Of a DNA stretch of 64,000 nucleotides, positions 24,985-33,476 are shown piece by piece. Every line of letters begins with the position of its first letter. The first letter of the stretch is position 1. The stretch is from CALXXL01 sp034926605 (GTDB taxonomy: Bacteria > Verrucomicrobiota > Lentisphaeria > Victivallales > Victivallaceae). The stretch covers positions 62,001 to 126,000 of the forward strand of contig JAYFQV010000009.1 of NCBI GenBank assembly GCA_034926605.1, given 5' to 3'. The notes below the pieces were generated by a model. The model was given only the letters and a program-made list of their open reading frames with translations. It ran no database searches and had not been told where the DNA came from. A program made the position numbers and the translations under genes.

Positions 24985-25866
24985 TTACTGTTCCGAAGCC
25001 ATCTTGAGGTAACGGATCAGGTTTTCCCGACCGAGACGGATGCCCAGCTCGTTGTCCTCGATGCTTTCGAATTCGACCGACAGCACACCGTCGTATCCGG
25101 CGTTCTTCATCAGACGCAGGCACTGCACGAACGGCACTTCGCCGTGGCCGATGATCGCGCCGCGGCGGAACTGACCGGCACGCGAGAGGAACCAACCCTC
25201 TCCTGGGTGCGGGCCGTTGCCGTCCTTGACCAGGAAGTCCTTGGCGTGGACATGGAAAGCGTACTTCATGGCTATGCCCAGCGCGTGGCCGGGGAATTCG
25301 TCCACACAGGTGAAGTTACCCATGTCAACCAGCCACCCGAAGTTGGGATGGTTAACGGCGCAGATCAGTTTTTCGACCCGTTCGGAATCCTGCACGAAGA
25401 ACCCGTGGTTTTCCACCATGGTGCGGATGCCTTTTCCCGCGGCGTATTCGGTGACGGCACGGCAGCCGTCAGCCAGTCTGGGCAGAACCGCGTCGAAGCT
25501 GCGCGGCCCGGTGTAATCCGGCTTGAATCCCCAGGCCGCGTCGTGACGCATGCCCTTGGCGCCGAGGATTTCGGCGATGTCCACCTCGCCTTTGACCCGC
25601 TCTATCTCCTTCTCCAGGTCGCCGTCGGAACCGTTGATGAAATCGGCGCCGATGGTATAGTTGGAGATTTCAAAACCGGCCTCATCGCCAGCTTTGCGGA
25701 TTTTCATCGCCCAGCTGCGGATGTCCTCGCCTTCCGGAACGTTCAACGTGGCATATTCGATTGATTCGAACCCCATCTCCTTCGCCTTGGCCGGGAAGGT
25801 GAGGTCGGTTATCTTGTTATCCTTGTAATAGCGGTAGAAACTGTATGAGCTTACTCCGATTTTCAT
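24985..25866 (-). CDS. Xylose isomerase-like TIM barrel (sugar epimerase/isomerase family)
   Basis: A 293-residue AP-endonuclease-2-family TIM barrel. I start it at ATG 25866, directly after the upstream stop; the longer frame uses TTG within the previous gene. Recognisable strands are KIGVSSYSFYRY, MGFESIEYATLN, GIRTMVENHGFF (metal-binding Glu/His), GWLVDMGNFTC, YAFHVHAKDF (HVHAKD metal site), and GYDGVLSVEFE. Relatives isomerise or epimerise sugars or cleave keto-sugars, and are commonly paired with Gfo/Idh/MocA dehydrogenases, as here. The pair likely oxidises and rearranges a hexose, inositol or uronate; the substrate cannot be read. A terminator follows. Confidence 0.85.
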   Translation of the reverse strand: MKIGVSSYSFYRYYKDNKITDLTFPAKAKEMGFESIEYATLNVPEGEDIRSWAMKIRKAGDEAGFEISNYTIGADFINGSDGDLEKEIERVKGEVDIAEILGAKGMRHDAAWGFKPDYTGPRSFDAVLPRLADGCRAVTEYAAGKGIRTMVENHGFFVQDSERVEKLICAVNHPNFGWLVDMGNFTCVDEFPGHALGIAMKYAFHVHAKDFLVKDGNGPHPGEGWFLSRAGQFRRGAIIGHGEVPFVQCLRLMKNAGYDGVLSVEFESIEDNELGIRLGRENLIRYLKMASEQ

Positions 25867-25867
25867 T

Positions 25868-26872
25868 TTAGAACTGTTTGACCTTTTCAAATTTGCCGGT
25901 CTGGCCGGACTTGGTGATGGCGTTGCAGATGGCGATCGCCTCGCGGCCGGTCTGGCCGGGGGTGCGGCAGATGGAGCGGCCGCGGATGGCGGCGACGAAG
26001 TTGCACTGGCTGTTCAGCCGGGATTCGCGCTGCTTGATCTCGCGGGCTTTCTTGGCGCCCTTCTTCTGATAGTAGAGCTTCCAGGCGTTGTCGATGAATA
26101 TCGCGCCCTCGGTGCCCTTGAGGTAGAACTGGAAGCCGCCGATGGGGTCGGTCCACGAGAGTTCGAGGGTGCCGAAAGCGCCGTTGTCAAACTTGAGAAT
26201 CGCGACCACGTTGTCGACCACGTCGATGCCGGGGAAGCGGGTGGTGGTGTAGCTGGCCACTTCGAGGATACGGTTGCCGGAAAGCCACTGCATGAGTTCG
26301 GCCAGATGCACGCCGATGTCCTGGATCAGGCTGCCTTCATGGGCGGCCTGGACGAACCAGTCGGCGCCAGGGCTCCAGGCGATATGCGGCGGCTGGGTGG
26401 CGCAGGAGACGCAGGAGGCGCCGGTGAGTTCGCCTATCTTGCCCTGGGCAATCAGGTCGCGGAACTTGTAGCCGATGCTGTTGTAGTGCCAGGAATGATT
26501 GATCTGGAGGATTCTGTCGGCCTTTTCGGCCGCCTCGATCATCTTGGTGCATTTGTCGGTGTCGAATGCCATGGGCTTGTCGCTGAGTACGTGCCAGCCC
26601 TTCTTGAGCGCGGCGATGGTCATCGGGTAGTGAAGATCGTTCGGAGTACAAATGCTGATGGCGTCGATATTGTCGGCCTTGAGCATTTCATCGAATGAAG
26701 TGTAGCGGTCCACATTACCAAGATTGTGTTTGGTGATTTCGGTTTCCATTTTTTCGGGGACGATGTCGCACACCGCCACAATTTTCGCCTGTTTGCTGGC
26801 GAGATAACCGGGAATATGGTTGCAATCAGCGATCTTGCCGCATCCCACGATACCAATTCTGACCTTTGCCAT
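25868..26872 (-). CDS. Gfo/Idh/MocA-family NAD(P)-dependent oxidoreductase
   Basis: A 334-residue dehydrogenase. ATG 26872 is chosen because AGGAG lies 12 bases upstream and the dinucleotide fold starts at once: VRIGIVGCGKIADCNHIPGY (GxGxxA-type). The family motif DKPMAFD (E/DKP) supplies the catalytic-region lysine, and GVHLAELMQWLSG carries the conserved HxxD-like region near the active site. Such enzymes oxidise sugars or polyols with NAD(P). The stop is one base before the TIM-barrel start, so the two form an operon driven by the promoter at 26919-26946. Confidence 0.88.
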   Translation of the reverse strand: MAKVRIGIVGCGKIADCNHIPGYLASKQAKIVAVCDIVPEKMETEITKHNLGNVDRYTSFDEMLKADNIDAISICTPNDLHYPMTIAALKKGWHVLSDKPMAFDTDKCTKMIEAAEKADRILQINHSWHYNSIGYKFRDLIAQGKIGELTGASCVSCATQPPHIAWSPGADWFVQAAHEGSLIQDIGVHLAELMQWLSGNRILEVASYTTTRFPGIDVVDNVVAILKFDNGAFGTLELSWTDPIGGFQFYLKGTEGAIFIDNAWKLYYQKKGAKKAREIKQRESRLNSQCNFVAAIRGRSICRTPGQTGREAIAICNAITKSGQTGKFEKVKQF

Positions 26873-26918
26873 CTTACAAACTCCTGTGTATTGGTTGTTG
26901 CTGTTAGGCTTAATCCAT

Positions 26919-26946
26919 AATATAAGCATCCGTGTTGAAAAAACAA
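26919..26946 (-). promoter_or_regulatory. Promoter of the Gfo/Idh operon
   Basis: On the minus strand TTGTTT (26946-26941), 16-base spacer, TATATT (26924-26919). Confidence 0.5.
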
Positions 26947-27020
26947 CAACTTTTTCTCGAAATTATTGGCGAAAAGCACGCTTTCAATGTATTTTATATA
27001 AATATACATGGAGAGCTGCG

Positions 27021-27353
27021 ATGAAGATAAATCTAGATGAAATCAGACAAAGGCTGACCGGTATGCTGGAAGTTGCGATGGAGAGCGATTCCGGCGGGGT
27101 CTGGGCGATTCAGATTGATTCCGACGGAAACGTCGCCGTCCCGGAACCGGGAAAAAAACGGTGGCTGCACAAATTGCTGGAGCTGCGCTGCGACGATGAT
27201 GAGTTTCATCTTCTGGTGAATCCAGACCTGCGGTTCAAGCAGGAGATCGACCTGATGGACGACGATATTCCCGACACGGTTCCGGAGACTGTGGAATTTT
27301 TATGGGAGGACATCGTTGCCGGCATCCGCGAATATGAAGATTGTTTCGAATAA
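27021..27353 (+). CDS. Small acidic hypothetical protein (110 aa)
   Basis: Starts at ATG 27021 with GGAGAG at 27010-27015; a longer open frame upstream has no ribosome site. The 110-residue protein is strongly acidic (EIDLMDDDIPDTVPE; EDIVAGIREYEDCFE), has no signal or membrane segment and contains a short basic patch (PGKKRWLHKL). I do not recognise the family. It lies 16 bases before the glycosyltransferase start and is probably co-transcribed with it. A weak promoter candidate, TTGGCG 26966-26971 with TATTTT 26990-26995 (18-base spacer), precedes it. Confidence 0.65.
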   Translation: MKINLDEIRQRLTGMLEVAMESDSGGVWAIQIDSDGNVAVPEPGKKRWLHKLLELRCDDDEFHLLVNPDLRFKQEIDLMDDDIPDTVPETVEFLWEDIVAGIREYEDCFE

Positions 27354-27369
27354 ACGAACAGGAAGCGTT

Positions 27370-28512
27370 ATGACCAGATTGAGCATTTTGATGGCCTGTT
27401 ACATGCAGGAAAAGTACCTGGAGGAGGCAATCGATTCGGTTCTGAAGAGCGGCTTTGATTTCCGGGACAGCGAGATCATCATGTGGGACGACTGCTCCAC
27501 CGACCGTACCTGGGAGATAATTCAGGACTACGGGCGCCGCTACCCTGATATCATTCGCCCGTTCCGCTCCGAAAGCAATATGGGCGTGGCCGACTGCGCC
27601 GCCGCGATGGTGAACACCGCCCGCGGCAAATATGTGATGATTTTCGATCATGACGACGTGCTGCTGCCGTTCGACATTGCCGGCGAACTGGATTTTCTCG
27701 ACAAAAACTCCGATTATGTGGCCAGCTACGGTCGCAAGCTCATGTTCGATGAAGAAAAAGGTCTGCACGGCCGGTCGATGGGCGGCCCTTACAGCGACTT
27801 CCTGATGATCCTGCACCCGCCGATCAACAATAACGCTCTTATCATCCGGCGCGAAACGGCTTTGGCGGTGGGCAACTTCAAATCCACCCGCGAGGGCAAA
27901 CTCTCCGGCGCGGCAGACATTTTTATGTGGCTGCGGCTGCGGCTGGCGGGCAAGCTGAGGTACGACAACGCGTCGCCGCGCCTGTTGCACCGCATTCACA
28001 AGAAACAGGTGACCCAGCGCGACAATCAGTCCGATGTCTACGTTCGCGACTACCGGTTTTTCCTCGATTATATGATCGAGCGTTACCCCAGCGTCTATGA
28101 AAAATTGTCCTCCGGCAAGGAGATGCGCTTTTCCAATGAAGAAACTTTCGCCGCGCTTATTATGCTTGGCGGAATGATACGCAATACCGATCAGGCGCAG
28201 GATCTCGACCGCTTTCTGTTCTATGCCAAGCAGCTGGCCCCGGAAGATCCGGCGGTGGACCAGCAGATCGGCGAATTCATGTTCAACCTCAAGCACTACG
28301 AGGATGCCGCGTTCAAGTTCTTCGACATATATATCAAGTTCGAGGACGACTACCATCGCCTGATCTCGCTGTCGTGGCTTACCAAGGCTTATGAAAAACT
28401 CGAACGGCCTATTGACTATCTCCGTGCCGGAGCCGTCCGGGTGAGTAGCCGCTATTTCTCGCTTTCGCCCGAGAACCGGCGGATTCTGATGAATGTCCGG
28501 CGCTACAAATGA
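27370..28512 (+). CDS. Family 2 glycosyltransferase (GT-A fold)
   Basis: A 380-residue GT2 enzyme starting at ATG 27370 behind AGGAAG. The N-terminal Rossmann part is typical: LSILMACYMQEKYLEEAIDSVL, IIMWDDCSTDRTWEI, and the metal/nucleotide-sugar DxD motif in MIFDHDDVLLP. Residues 240-380 are helical, with a TPR-like tail (FMFNLKHYEDAAFKFFDIYI). No membrane segment is seen, so it acts at the cytoplasmic face. The acceptor and sugar are unknown; relatives decorate surface glycans or proteins. Its stop overlaps the GH20 start (ATGA), coupling synthesis and hydrolysis genes in one message. Confidence 0.85.
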   Translation: MTRLSILMACYMQEKYLEEAIDSVLKSGFDFRDSEIIMWDDCSTDRTWEIIQDYGRRYPDIIRPFRSESNMGVADCAAAMVNTARGKYVMIFDHDDVLLPFDIAGELDFLDKNSDYVASYGRKLMFDEEKGLHGRSMGGPYSDFLMILHPPINNNALIIRRETALAVGNFKSTREGKLSGAADIFMWLRLRLAGKLRYDNASPRLLHRIHKKQVTQRDNQSDVYVRDYRFFLDYMIERYPSVYEKLSSGKEMRFSNEETFAALIMLGGMIRNTDQAQDLDRFLFYAKQLAPEDPAVDQQIGEFMFNLKHYEDAAFKFFDIYIKFEDDYHRLISLSWLTKAYEKLERPIDYLRAGAVRVSSRYFSLSPENRRILMNVRRYK

Positions 28513-30362
28513 AACCTTTCTTCTACCGTCCGGAGACCGCCGTCGCGTGTGTCGGACGGCTTTTGACCGCGCTGGAGCAGTGCGGCCATATCGGTTGCGG
28601 CGCCGGAAACGGCGTGCGCGAACTGGCTGTGACCATCGATCCTGATTCGGCCGGCCGCTGGCGGCTCGATGTTTCCGGCGATGTCGTCACGGTTAAGGCC
28701 GGCGGAGTTTCCGAGGCCGCGCGAGGCATCGGGGCTGCTTTGGCCGGTGCGCAGGCGGGTGACGACGGTGCGCGTGAGTTCCGAACCTTCGGCATATTGC
28801 TGGACAGTTCCCGGAACTTTGTGTTCAATGTCGGCTATCTCAAGCAATATTTCGCGGCCTTGGCCATGATGGGCTGCAACCTGGCGATGATCTACACCAA
28901 GGATGCCTACCGTCTGGAGGGCGAGCCCTGGTTCGGTTATCTGCGCGGAGGCTACACCGCCGGTGAACTGCGGGAACTCGACGATTTTGCGGACGCCGTG
29001 GGCATTGAACTGATCGGTGCCATTCAGGCGCTGGGCCATCTTGAGCCGGTACTGCGCTGGCCTGCCTGCGCTCCGATCGCGGACACCCCGTCCGTGTTGC
29101 TCACCAGCGAACCGGCGAGTTACCGCCTGATTGCCAAAATGCTGGATTTTTTCTCCGAAAATCTGCGCAGCCGGCGTATCCATCTGGGTATGGACGAGAC
29201 CCACGACCTCGGCCGCGGCCGCTACATGGACCTCAACGGTTACAAGCGCGGGTTCGATATTTACAATGAACACCTGGCCAAAGTGATGCCGATGTGCGCC
29301 GAACGCGGGCTGGCGCCGATGATCTGGAGCGACATGTTCTTCCGCATGGGCAGCAAGAATCTCGACTATTACGATCCCGCCTCGGAGATTCCCGCCGATG
29401 TCGCCGCCGCGATTCCATCCGGCGTTCAGCTCTCCTACTGGGACTATTACCATACCGATCGCGCGTTTTATGCCGACTGGATATCCCGCCATCTTCCGCT
29501 TGCCGGCAAACCGGTAATGACTTCCGGCATCTGGACATGGAGCGTGTTCTGGTATGACCACGCCACCACCCGTGCCACCGTCGAGCCGTGCCTTGCCGCC
29601 TGCCGGGAGAAAGCGGTGGACGAGGTGGTGTTCGCACTGTGGGCCGACGACGGCGGTTACTGCGACTGGGGATCGGCGCTTGCCGGCGCGGCATATGTGG
29701 GGGGCATGATGTTTCCCGGCGGCCCGGATGTCCGGGCGCTGTTCAGGGCCGTTACCGGCGGAGACTATGATCTGCACCTGAAATTGTCGGAGATGGGCGA
29801 GCGGCGCGGCGAGTTCGAGCTGCTCTCCCCCGCGATATTGTGGGATGATCCGCTGCTTCAGATATACTGGAAGGAACAGGCTGCCGCCCGCGGCGGGGAT
29901 TACTGGCCTCAAGTGATCGAAAAGTTCGACGCGCTGATCGCCGCCACGCCGTCCGGCGACGGTTCCGGCCCGTTGCCGTTGGCCGGCGACATTTGCCATG
30001 CGCGCTGTCTGTTGGACGTGCTTGGCCGCAAACTCAAGCTGACTGCCGGGCTTCGCCGCGCCAACCATGACCCGGAATTTCGGAAAGGCCTGCTGGCATC
30101 CGGCGAATTTGAGCTGCTGGATGCGGCGTTGGCGCATCTGGAGGAGTCGTTCCGGCGGCACTGGTATGGCCGCGGCCGGATTGCCGGGTTCGAAGTCATG
30201 CAGATCCGGCTGGCGGGTCAGCGCCGCCGCTGGGAGGAGGCGAAGCGGCTGCTCGCCGCATTGCCCGACGGCGAGTCCATCGGCGAGATCGATGAAACCG
30301 CGCCTTCAGGCGGAGTATTCAACCAGTACAAATTTTATGCAACCGCATCTTATTTTATTTGA
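28509..30362 (+). CDS. Cytoplasmic GH20 beta-N-acetylhexosaminidase
   Basis: A 617-residue glycoside hydrolase family 20 protein without a signal peptide, unlike the GH20 at 11088. A short N-terminal alpha/beta domain precedes the barrel, where FGILLDSSRNFVFNVGYLKQ, IQALGHLEP and the catalytic D229-E230 in HLGMDETHDLG are visible. The C-terminal ~200 residues are helical. It should release N-acetylhexosamine from imported disaccharides or peptidoglycan fragments. It is coupled by ATGA to the glycosyltransferase upstream and is 27 bases before the GKRP/MurQ-like gene, a good metabolic fit: hydrolase then amino-sugar-phosphate protein. Confidence 0.85.
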   Translation: MKPFFYRPETAVACVGRLLTALEQCGHIGCGAGNGVRELAVTIDPDSAGRWRLDVSGDVVTVKAGGVSEAARGIGAALAGAQAGDDGAREFRTFGILLDSSRNFVFNVGYLKQYFAALAMMGCNLAMIYTKDAYRLEGEPWFGYLRGGYTAGELRELDDFADAVGIELIGAIQALGHLEPVLRWPACAPIADTPSVLLTSEPASYRLIAKMLDFFSENLRSRRIHLGMDETHDLGRGRYMDLNGYKRGFDIYNEHLAKVMPMCAERGLAPMIWSDMFFRMGSKNLDYYDPASEIPADVAAAIPSGVQLSYWDYYHTDRAFYADWISRHLPLAGKPVMTSGIWTWSVFWYDHATTRATVEPCLAACREKAVDEVVFALWADDGGYCDWGSALAGAAYVGGMMFPGGPDVRALFRAVTGGDYDLHLKLSEMGERRGEFELLSPAILWDDPLLQIYWKEQAAARGGDYWPQVIEKFDALIAATPSGDGSGPLPLAGDICHARCLLDVLGRKLKLTAGLRRANHDPEFRKGLLASGEFELLDAALAHLEESFRRHWYGRGRIAGFEVMQIRLAGQRRRWEEAKRLLAALPDGESIGEIDETAPSGGVFNQYKFYATASYFI

Positions 30363-30389
30363 TCGAACCAACAAAAAAGAGGGATAGCC

Positions 30390-32147
30390 ATGAACGAAAA
30401 AGCAAAGGCGATGGCGGAGGATTTCCTCCGTAACGAAACCCAGTTCCATCTGGGAATGTTGCCGACTGAGCAGTCCAACCCCAGAACCAAGGATCTCGAC
30501 CGGGTGTTCAAGAACAACGCGGCCGAGGGTATCCGACTGCTGCTGTCGGTGGACTACGACATCATACCGATGGCGAAGAAGATGTTCAAATCCGAGCAGT
30601 TCCGCAAACTGGCGGAGACCGGTTACGAGACCATAAAGGCCGGCCACCGCGTGATTTTTTCCGGCTGCGGCGCCACCGGACGTATCAGTATAATCATGGA
30701 GTCGGCCTGGCGCAAGTTCTTCAACGGGCTTAAGGCGGATCATCCCGCAATCTATGCGAAAGTGGGCGACTGGGAGAATCGCGTGTTCTCGATCATGACC
30801 GGCGGCGACTATGCGCTGGTCAAGTCCGTCGAGTGTTTCGAGGATTTCGCCGAGTTCGGCCGTCAGCAGGTACGCGAATATGACGTTACCTCCGACGATA
30901 TGCTGGTGGCGATTACCGAGGGCGGCGAAACCAGCAGCGTGCTCGGTACCGTCGACGAGTTTCTAAACCGCGGCGGCAAAGTATTCCTGCTTTTCAACAA
31001 CCCGGCGGACATTCTCGCCAAGCATATCGAACGCTCCCGGAAGGCGATCGAAGATCCGCGCGTGACCGTGCTTGATCTCTACTGCTGCCCGATGGCCATC
31101 GCCGGCTCCACCCGGATGCAGGCCACCACCTGCGAGCAGATGACCGCCGAGTACGCGCAGGAACTCTGGATCAAACGTTACTTCAAAGAGACCCTTTCCG
31201 CGGCGGAATACGCCTCGCTGGGCTGGCAGGATTACGACCCGGTCGATGAACTCGAGAAGATCATCGACGCGATCCGTTCCGAGGAAAACGCCGAGTCGGT
31301 GGCCGAACTTCTGCGCACCGAGGAGAAGATATACAAGCAGCACGGTCTGATCACTTACTTTGCCGATGAGTTTCTGTTCGACGTGTTTACCGACACCACC
31401 GAGCGTTCCCCCACTTTCATGCTGCCGCCGTTCCGCAAGTTCGACGACATGAAGACGGTCACCAGCTGGGCGTTCGTCAAGAATCCGCTCTATTCCACAC
31501 CCGAAACCTGGAAACGCCAGATGTGCCGCGATCTCCGCTGCCTCGGGTGGAAACCGGCCGACTACCAGCGCATGGGCGCCCCGGCGTTCATCGTGGACAA
31601 TCCGCCCGCGATTTCGCGCGAGGAGTTGCTCCGTTTCCACATCGGCAACGAAGTCGAGTCCGACCGTTTCGAGCGGCATCCCGCCGTGGCGATCACCCTC
31701 AACGGCGAGATCGAAGCCGGACGGCTTGACGATTTCAATGGGGCGATGAAGACTTCCGGCGCAAAATTCGACAAGGTTTTCTCGATCTGGGTCGGCGGCG
31801 AATCCAATCACGCCAACGCCGACTTCTTCGTCAAGGCCTCCACTCCGAAATCGCCGCTGAACCTGATGGCGCATCTGCTGGCCAAGCTGGTGCTTAACAC
31901 CATGAGCAGCGGAACCATGGTTCTCTACGGCCGCGTTTCCGGCAACTGGATGAGCTATGTGCAGGTATCGAACAAAAAGCTGCGCGACCGCGGAATCCGG
32001 CTGGTCTGCGAACTTTGCAACGTGGATTATCCCACCGCCTGCTATGAGCTGCACAAGACTATGGAGGAGGATTCACACCTCGACCACAGCAATCAGGAGC
32101 CGCCCGCGCTGGTTCAGATGACCATCGAGCGGCTGGGCCGCAAATAA
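30390..32147 (+). CDS. Two-SIS-domain protein of the MurQ/glucokinase-regulatory-protein family
   Basis: A 585-residue protein with TEQSNPRTKDLD (26-37), the hallmark opening of MurQ (N-acetylmuramate-6-phosphate etherase) and GKRP, then SGCGATGR (91-98) and AITEGGETSSVLGT in the first SIS domain. A second SIS-like domain follows at about 430-560 (FSIWVGGESNHANADFF; LLAKLVLNTMSSGTMVLYGR). MurQ has one SIS domain and ~300 residues; animal GKRP has two and ~600, so this is GKRP-sized. It may bind or cleave an amino-sugar phosphate or regulate a sugar kinase; the etherase residues cannot be assigned with certainty. It follows a cytoplasmic GH20 and ends at a strong terminator. Confidence 0.8.
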   Translation: MNEKAKAMAEDFLRNETQFHLGMLPTEQSNPRTKDLDRVFKNNAAEGIRLLLSVDYDIIPMAKKMFKSEQFRKLAETGYETIKAGHRVIFSGCGATGRISIIMESAWRKFFNGLKADHPAIYAKVGDWENRVFSIMTGGDYALVKSVECFEDFAEFGRQQVREYDVTSDDMLVAITEGGETSSVLGTVDEFLNRGGKVFLLFNNPADILAKHIERSRKAIEDPRVTVLDLYCCPMAIAGSTRMQATTCEQMTAEYAQELWIKRYFKETLSAAEYASLGWQDYDPVDELEKIIDAIRSEENAESVAELLRTEEKIYKQHGLITYFADEFLFDVFTDTTERSPTFMLPPFRKFDDMKTVTSWAFVKNPLYSTPETWKRQMCRDLRCLGWKPADYQRMGAPAFIVDNPPAISREELLRFHIGNEVESDRFERHPAVAITLNGEIEAGRLDDFNGAMKTSGAKFDKVFSIWVGGESNHANADFFVKASTPKSPLNLMAHLLAKLVLNTMSSGTMVLYGRVSGNWMSYVQVSNKKLRDRGIRLVCELCNVDYPTACYELHKTMEEDSHLDHSNQEPPALVQMTIERLGRK

Positions 32148-32164
32148 TCGGATTTCCCGATGTT

Positions 32165-32200
32165 TCCGCCGGAACGTTTCCGGCGGATTTTTTTTTTTTT
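32165..32200 (+). terminator. Rho-independent terminator
   Basis: TCCGCCGG, short loop, CCGGCGGA, then more than ten T. It ends the glycosyltransferase-GH20-SIS operon. Confidence 0.92.
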
Positions 32201-32240
32201 GTCTATATCCGGACAGAAACAACAAATTCCCGCCCGGAGC

Positions 32241-32268
32241 TTGACTTTTTTGTTTTATGTGCCATATT
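32241..32268 (+). promoter_or_regulatory. Promoter of the two-component operon
   Basis: TTGACT (32241-32246), 16-base spacer, CATATT (32263-32268), 38 bases before the kinase start. Confidence 0.5.
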
Positions 32269-32306
32269 GACACATGACAACGCAATGACATCCGACGGGA
32301 GTTGAA

Positions 32307-33476
32307 ATGGCTGAGAAGAAGAGTTTTATAGACCGGTTCATTGAACGGCTGGACTCGATCGACGGCGGCAGTTTGCAGGCGTATCTGCTGCGGCTGAGCC
32401 GCGACAAGGGTTTTTTCGCGACCATCCTGAACGCGGTGGACGACGGCATTCTGGTTATCGACCGCTCGCTGCGCATACGCTATCACAACAAGACCGCGCG
32501 CGAACTGTTGGGGCTGCCGGCCGATTTATCGCGGGTGGGGCTTTCGCACTTCATCCGCAATGTGGACTGGCAGGCGGTGGTGCAGCAGGACGTGGCAGAA
32601 TGGACGCGCCTGCTGCGTGAGGAGGTGGAAATATTCTACCCGGCCCACCGGTTTCTGCGTCTTTATCTGGTGCCGCAGGAACTTGACGGAGAGTCGTGCG
32701 CAATCGTGATATTGCACGACGTGACCGAGCAGCGCAGGCGCACCACCGAGGAGTTGCGCAACGGCGCGGCCGAGGCGGTGTCCTTGCTGGCGGCCGGAGT
32801 GGCGCACGAAATAGGCAATCCGTTGAACAGCCTTTACCTCAATCTTCAGCTGATCGATCGCGAACTCTCGGATTCCGGTTTTGCGCCTGAGTCCGGCCAG
32901 ATGGTCAAGTCATGTATGGCCGAGGTGGAGCGGCTGGACAACATAATCCATCAGTTTCTGCATGCGATCCGCCCGGGCTTTCCCAAACTGGAGCCGACCT
33001 CGCTGGTCGCGGCGGTGATGGAGACTCTCGATTTCATGCGCCGCGAGTTCGAACTGAAACAGGCGCAGGTCACTTTCGACGCTCCCGACACGGTTCCGGA
33101 AGTGCTGGCCGACGTTTCACAGCTCAAGCAGGCGTTTTACAATATCCTCAAGAATTCGCTTGAAGCGATCTCGAGCGGCGGCCACATCGCCATAAAGTGC
33201 AGCTACAATCCCGATACGGTGGACCTGACTTTTTCCGACGACGGTTGCGGCGTGACGCCGGAACAGCTATCTTCGATGTTTCAGGCGTTCAAGACGTTCA
33301 AACCGGGCGGCAACGGGCTGGGCATGATGATCGTGCAGCGTATACTTACCGAGCACGGCGCAACCTTCGGCGTGTCCGGCGGGGAAGGCGAAGGGCTCAG
33401 CTTCCAGGCGCGGTTCCCGCGTCGCGACCGCGGCTTTGCGCAGTTGCCCGAGAACGCCGGAAAGGAGCGCGCCTGA
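32307..33476 (+). CDS. NtrB-type cytoplasmic PAS sensor histidine kinase
   Basis: A 389-residue kinase with no membrane segment. A PAS domain (about 42-145; ILNAVDDGILVIDRSLRIRY ... VTEQRR) precedes the dimerisation and phosphoacceptor helix with H167 in GVAHEIGNPLNSL. The ATPase domain shows the N box QLKQAFYNILKNSLEAI, G1 DDGCGV and G2 GGNGLGMMI. It autophosphorylates and passes phosphate to the sigma-54 activator encoded immediately downstream (stop and start overlap in TGATG). The signal is presumably cytoplasmic and unknown. GGGAG precedes the start. Confidence 0.93.
   Translation: MAEKKSFIDRFIERLDSIDGGSLQAYLLRLSRDKGFFATILNAVDDGILVIDRSLRIRYHNKTARELLGLPADLSRVGLSHFIRNVDWQAVVQQDVAEWTRLLREEVEIFYPAHRFLRLYLVPQELDGESCAIVILHDVTEQRRRTTEELRNGAAEAVSLLAAGVAHEIGNPLNSLYLNLQLIDRELSDSGFAPESGQMVKSCMAEVERLDNIIHQFLHAIRPGFPKLEPTSLVAAVMETLDFMRREFELKQAQVTFDAPDTVPEVLADVSQLKQAFYNILKNSLEAISSGGHIAIKCSYNPDTVDLTFSDDGCGVTPEQLSSMFQAFKTFKPGGNGLGMMIVQRILTEHGATFGVSGGEGEGLSFQARFPRRDRGFAQLPENAGKERA

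Noticed and set aside
28503..30161. 552-codon minus-strand frame opposite the cytoplasmic GH20
   Set aside because: The plus-strand protein carries GH20 catalytic motifs and start coupling; the antisense product is compositionally odd (Arg/His/Gln-rich) with no motif.
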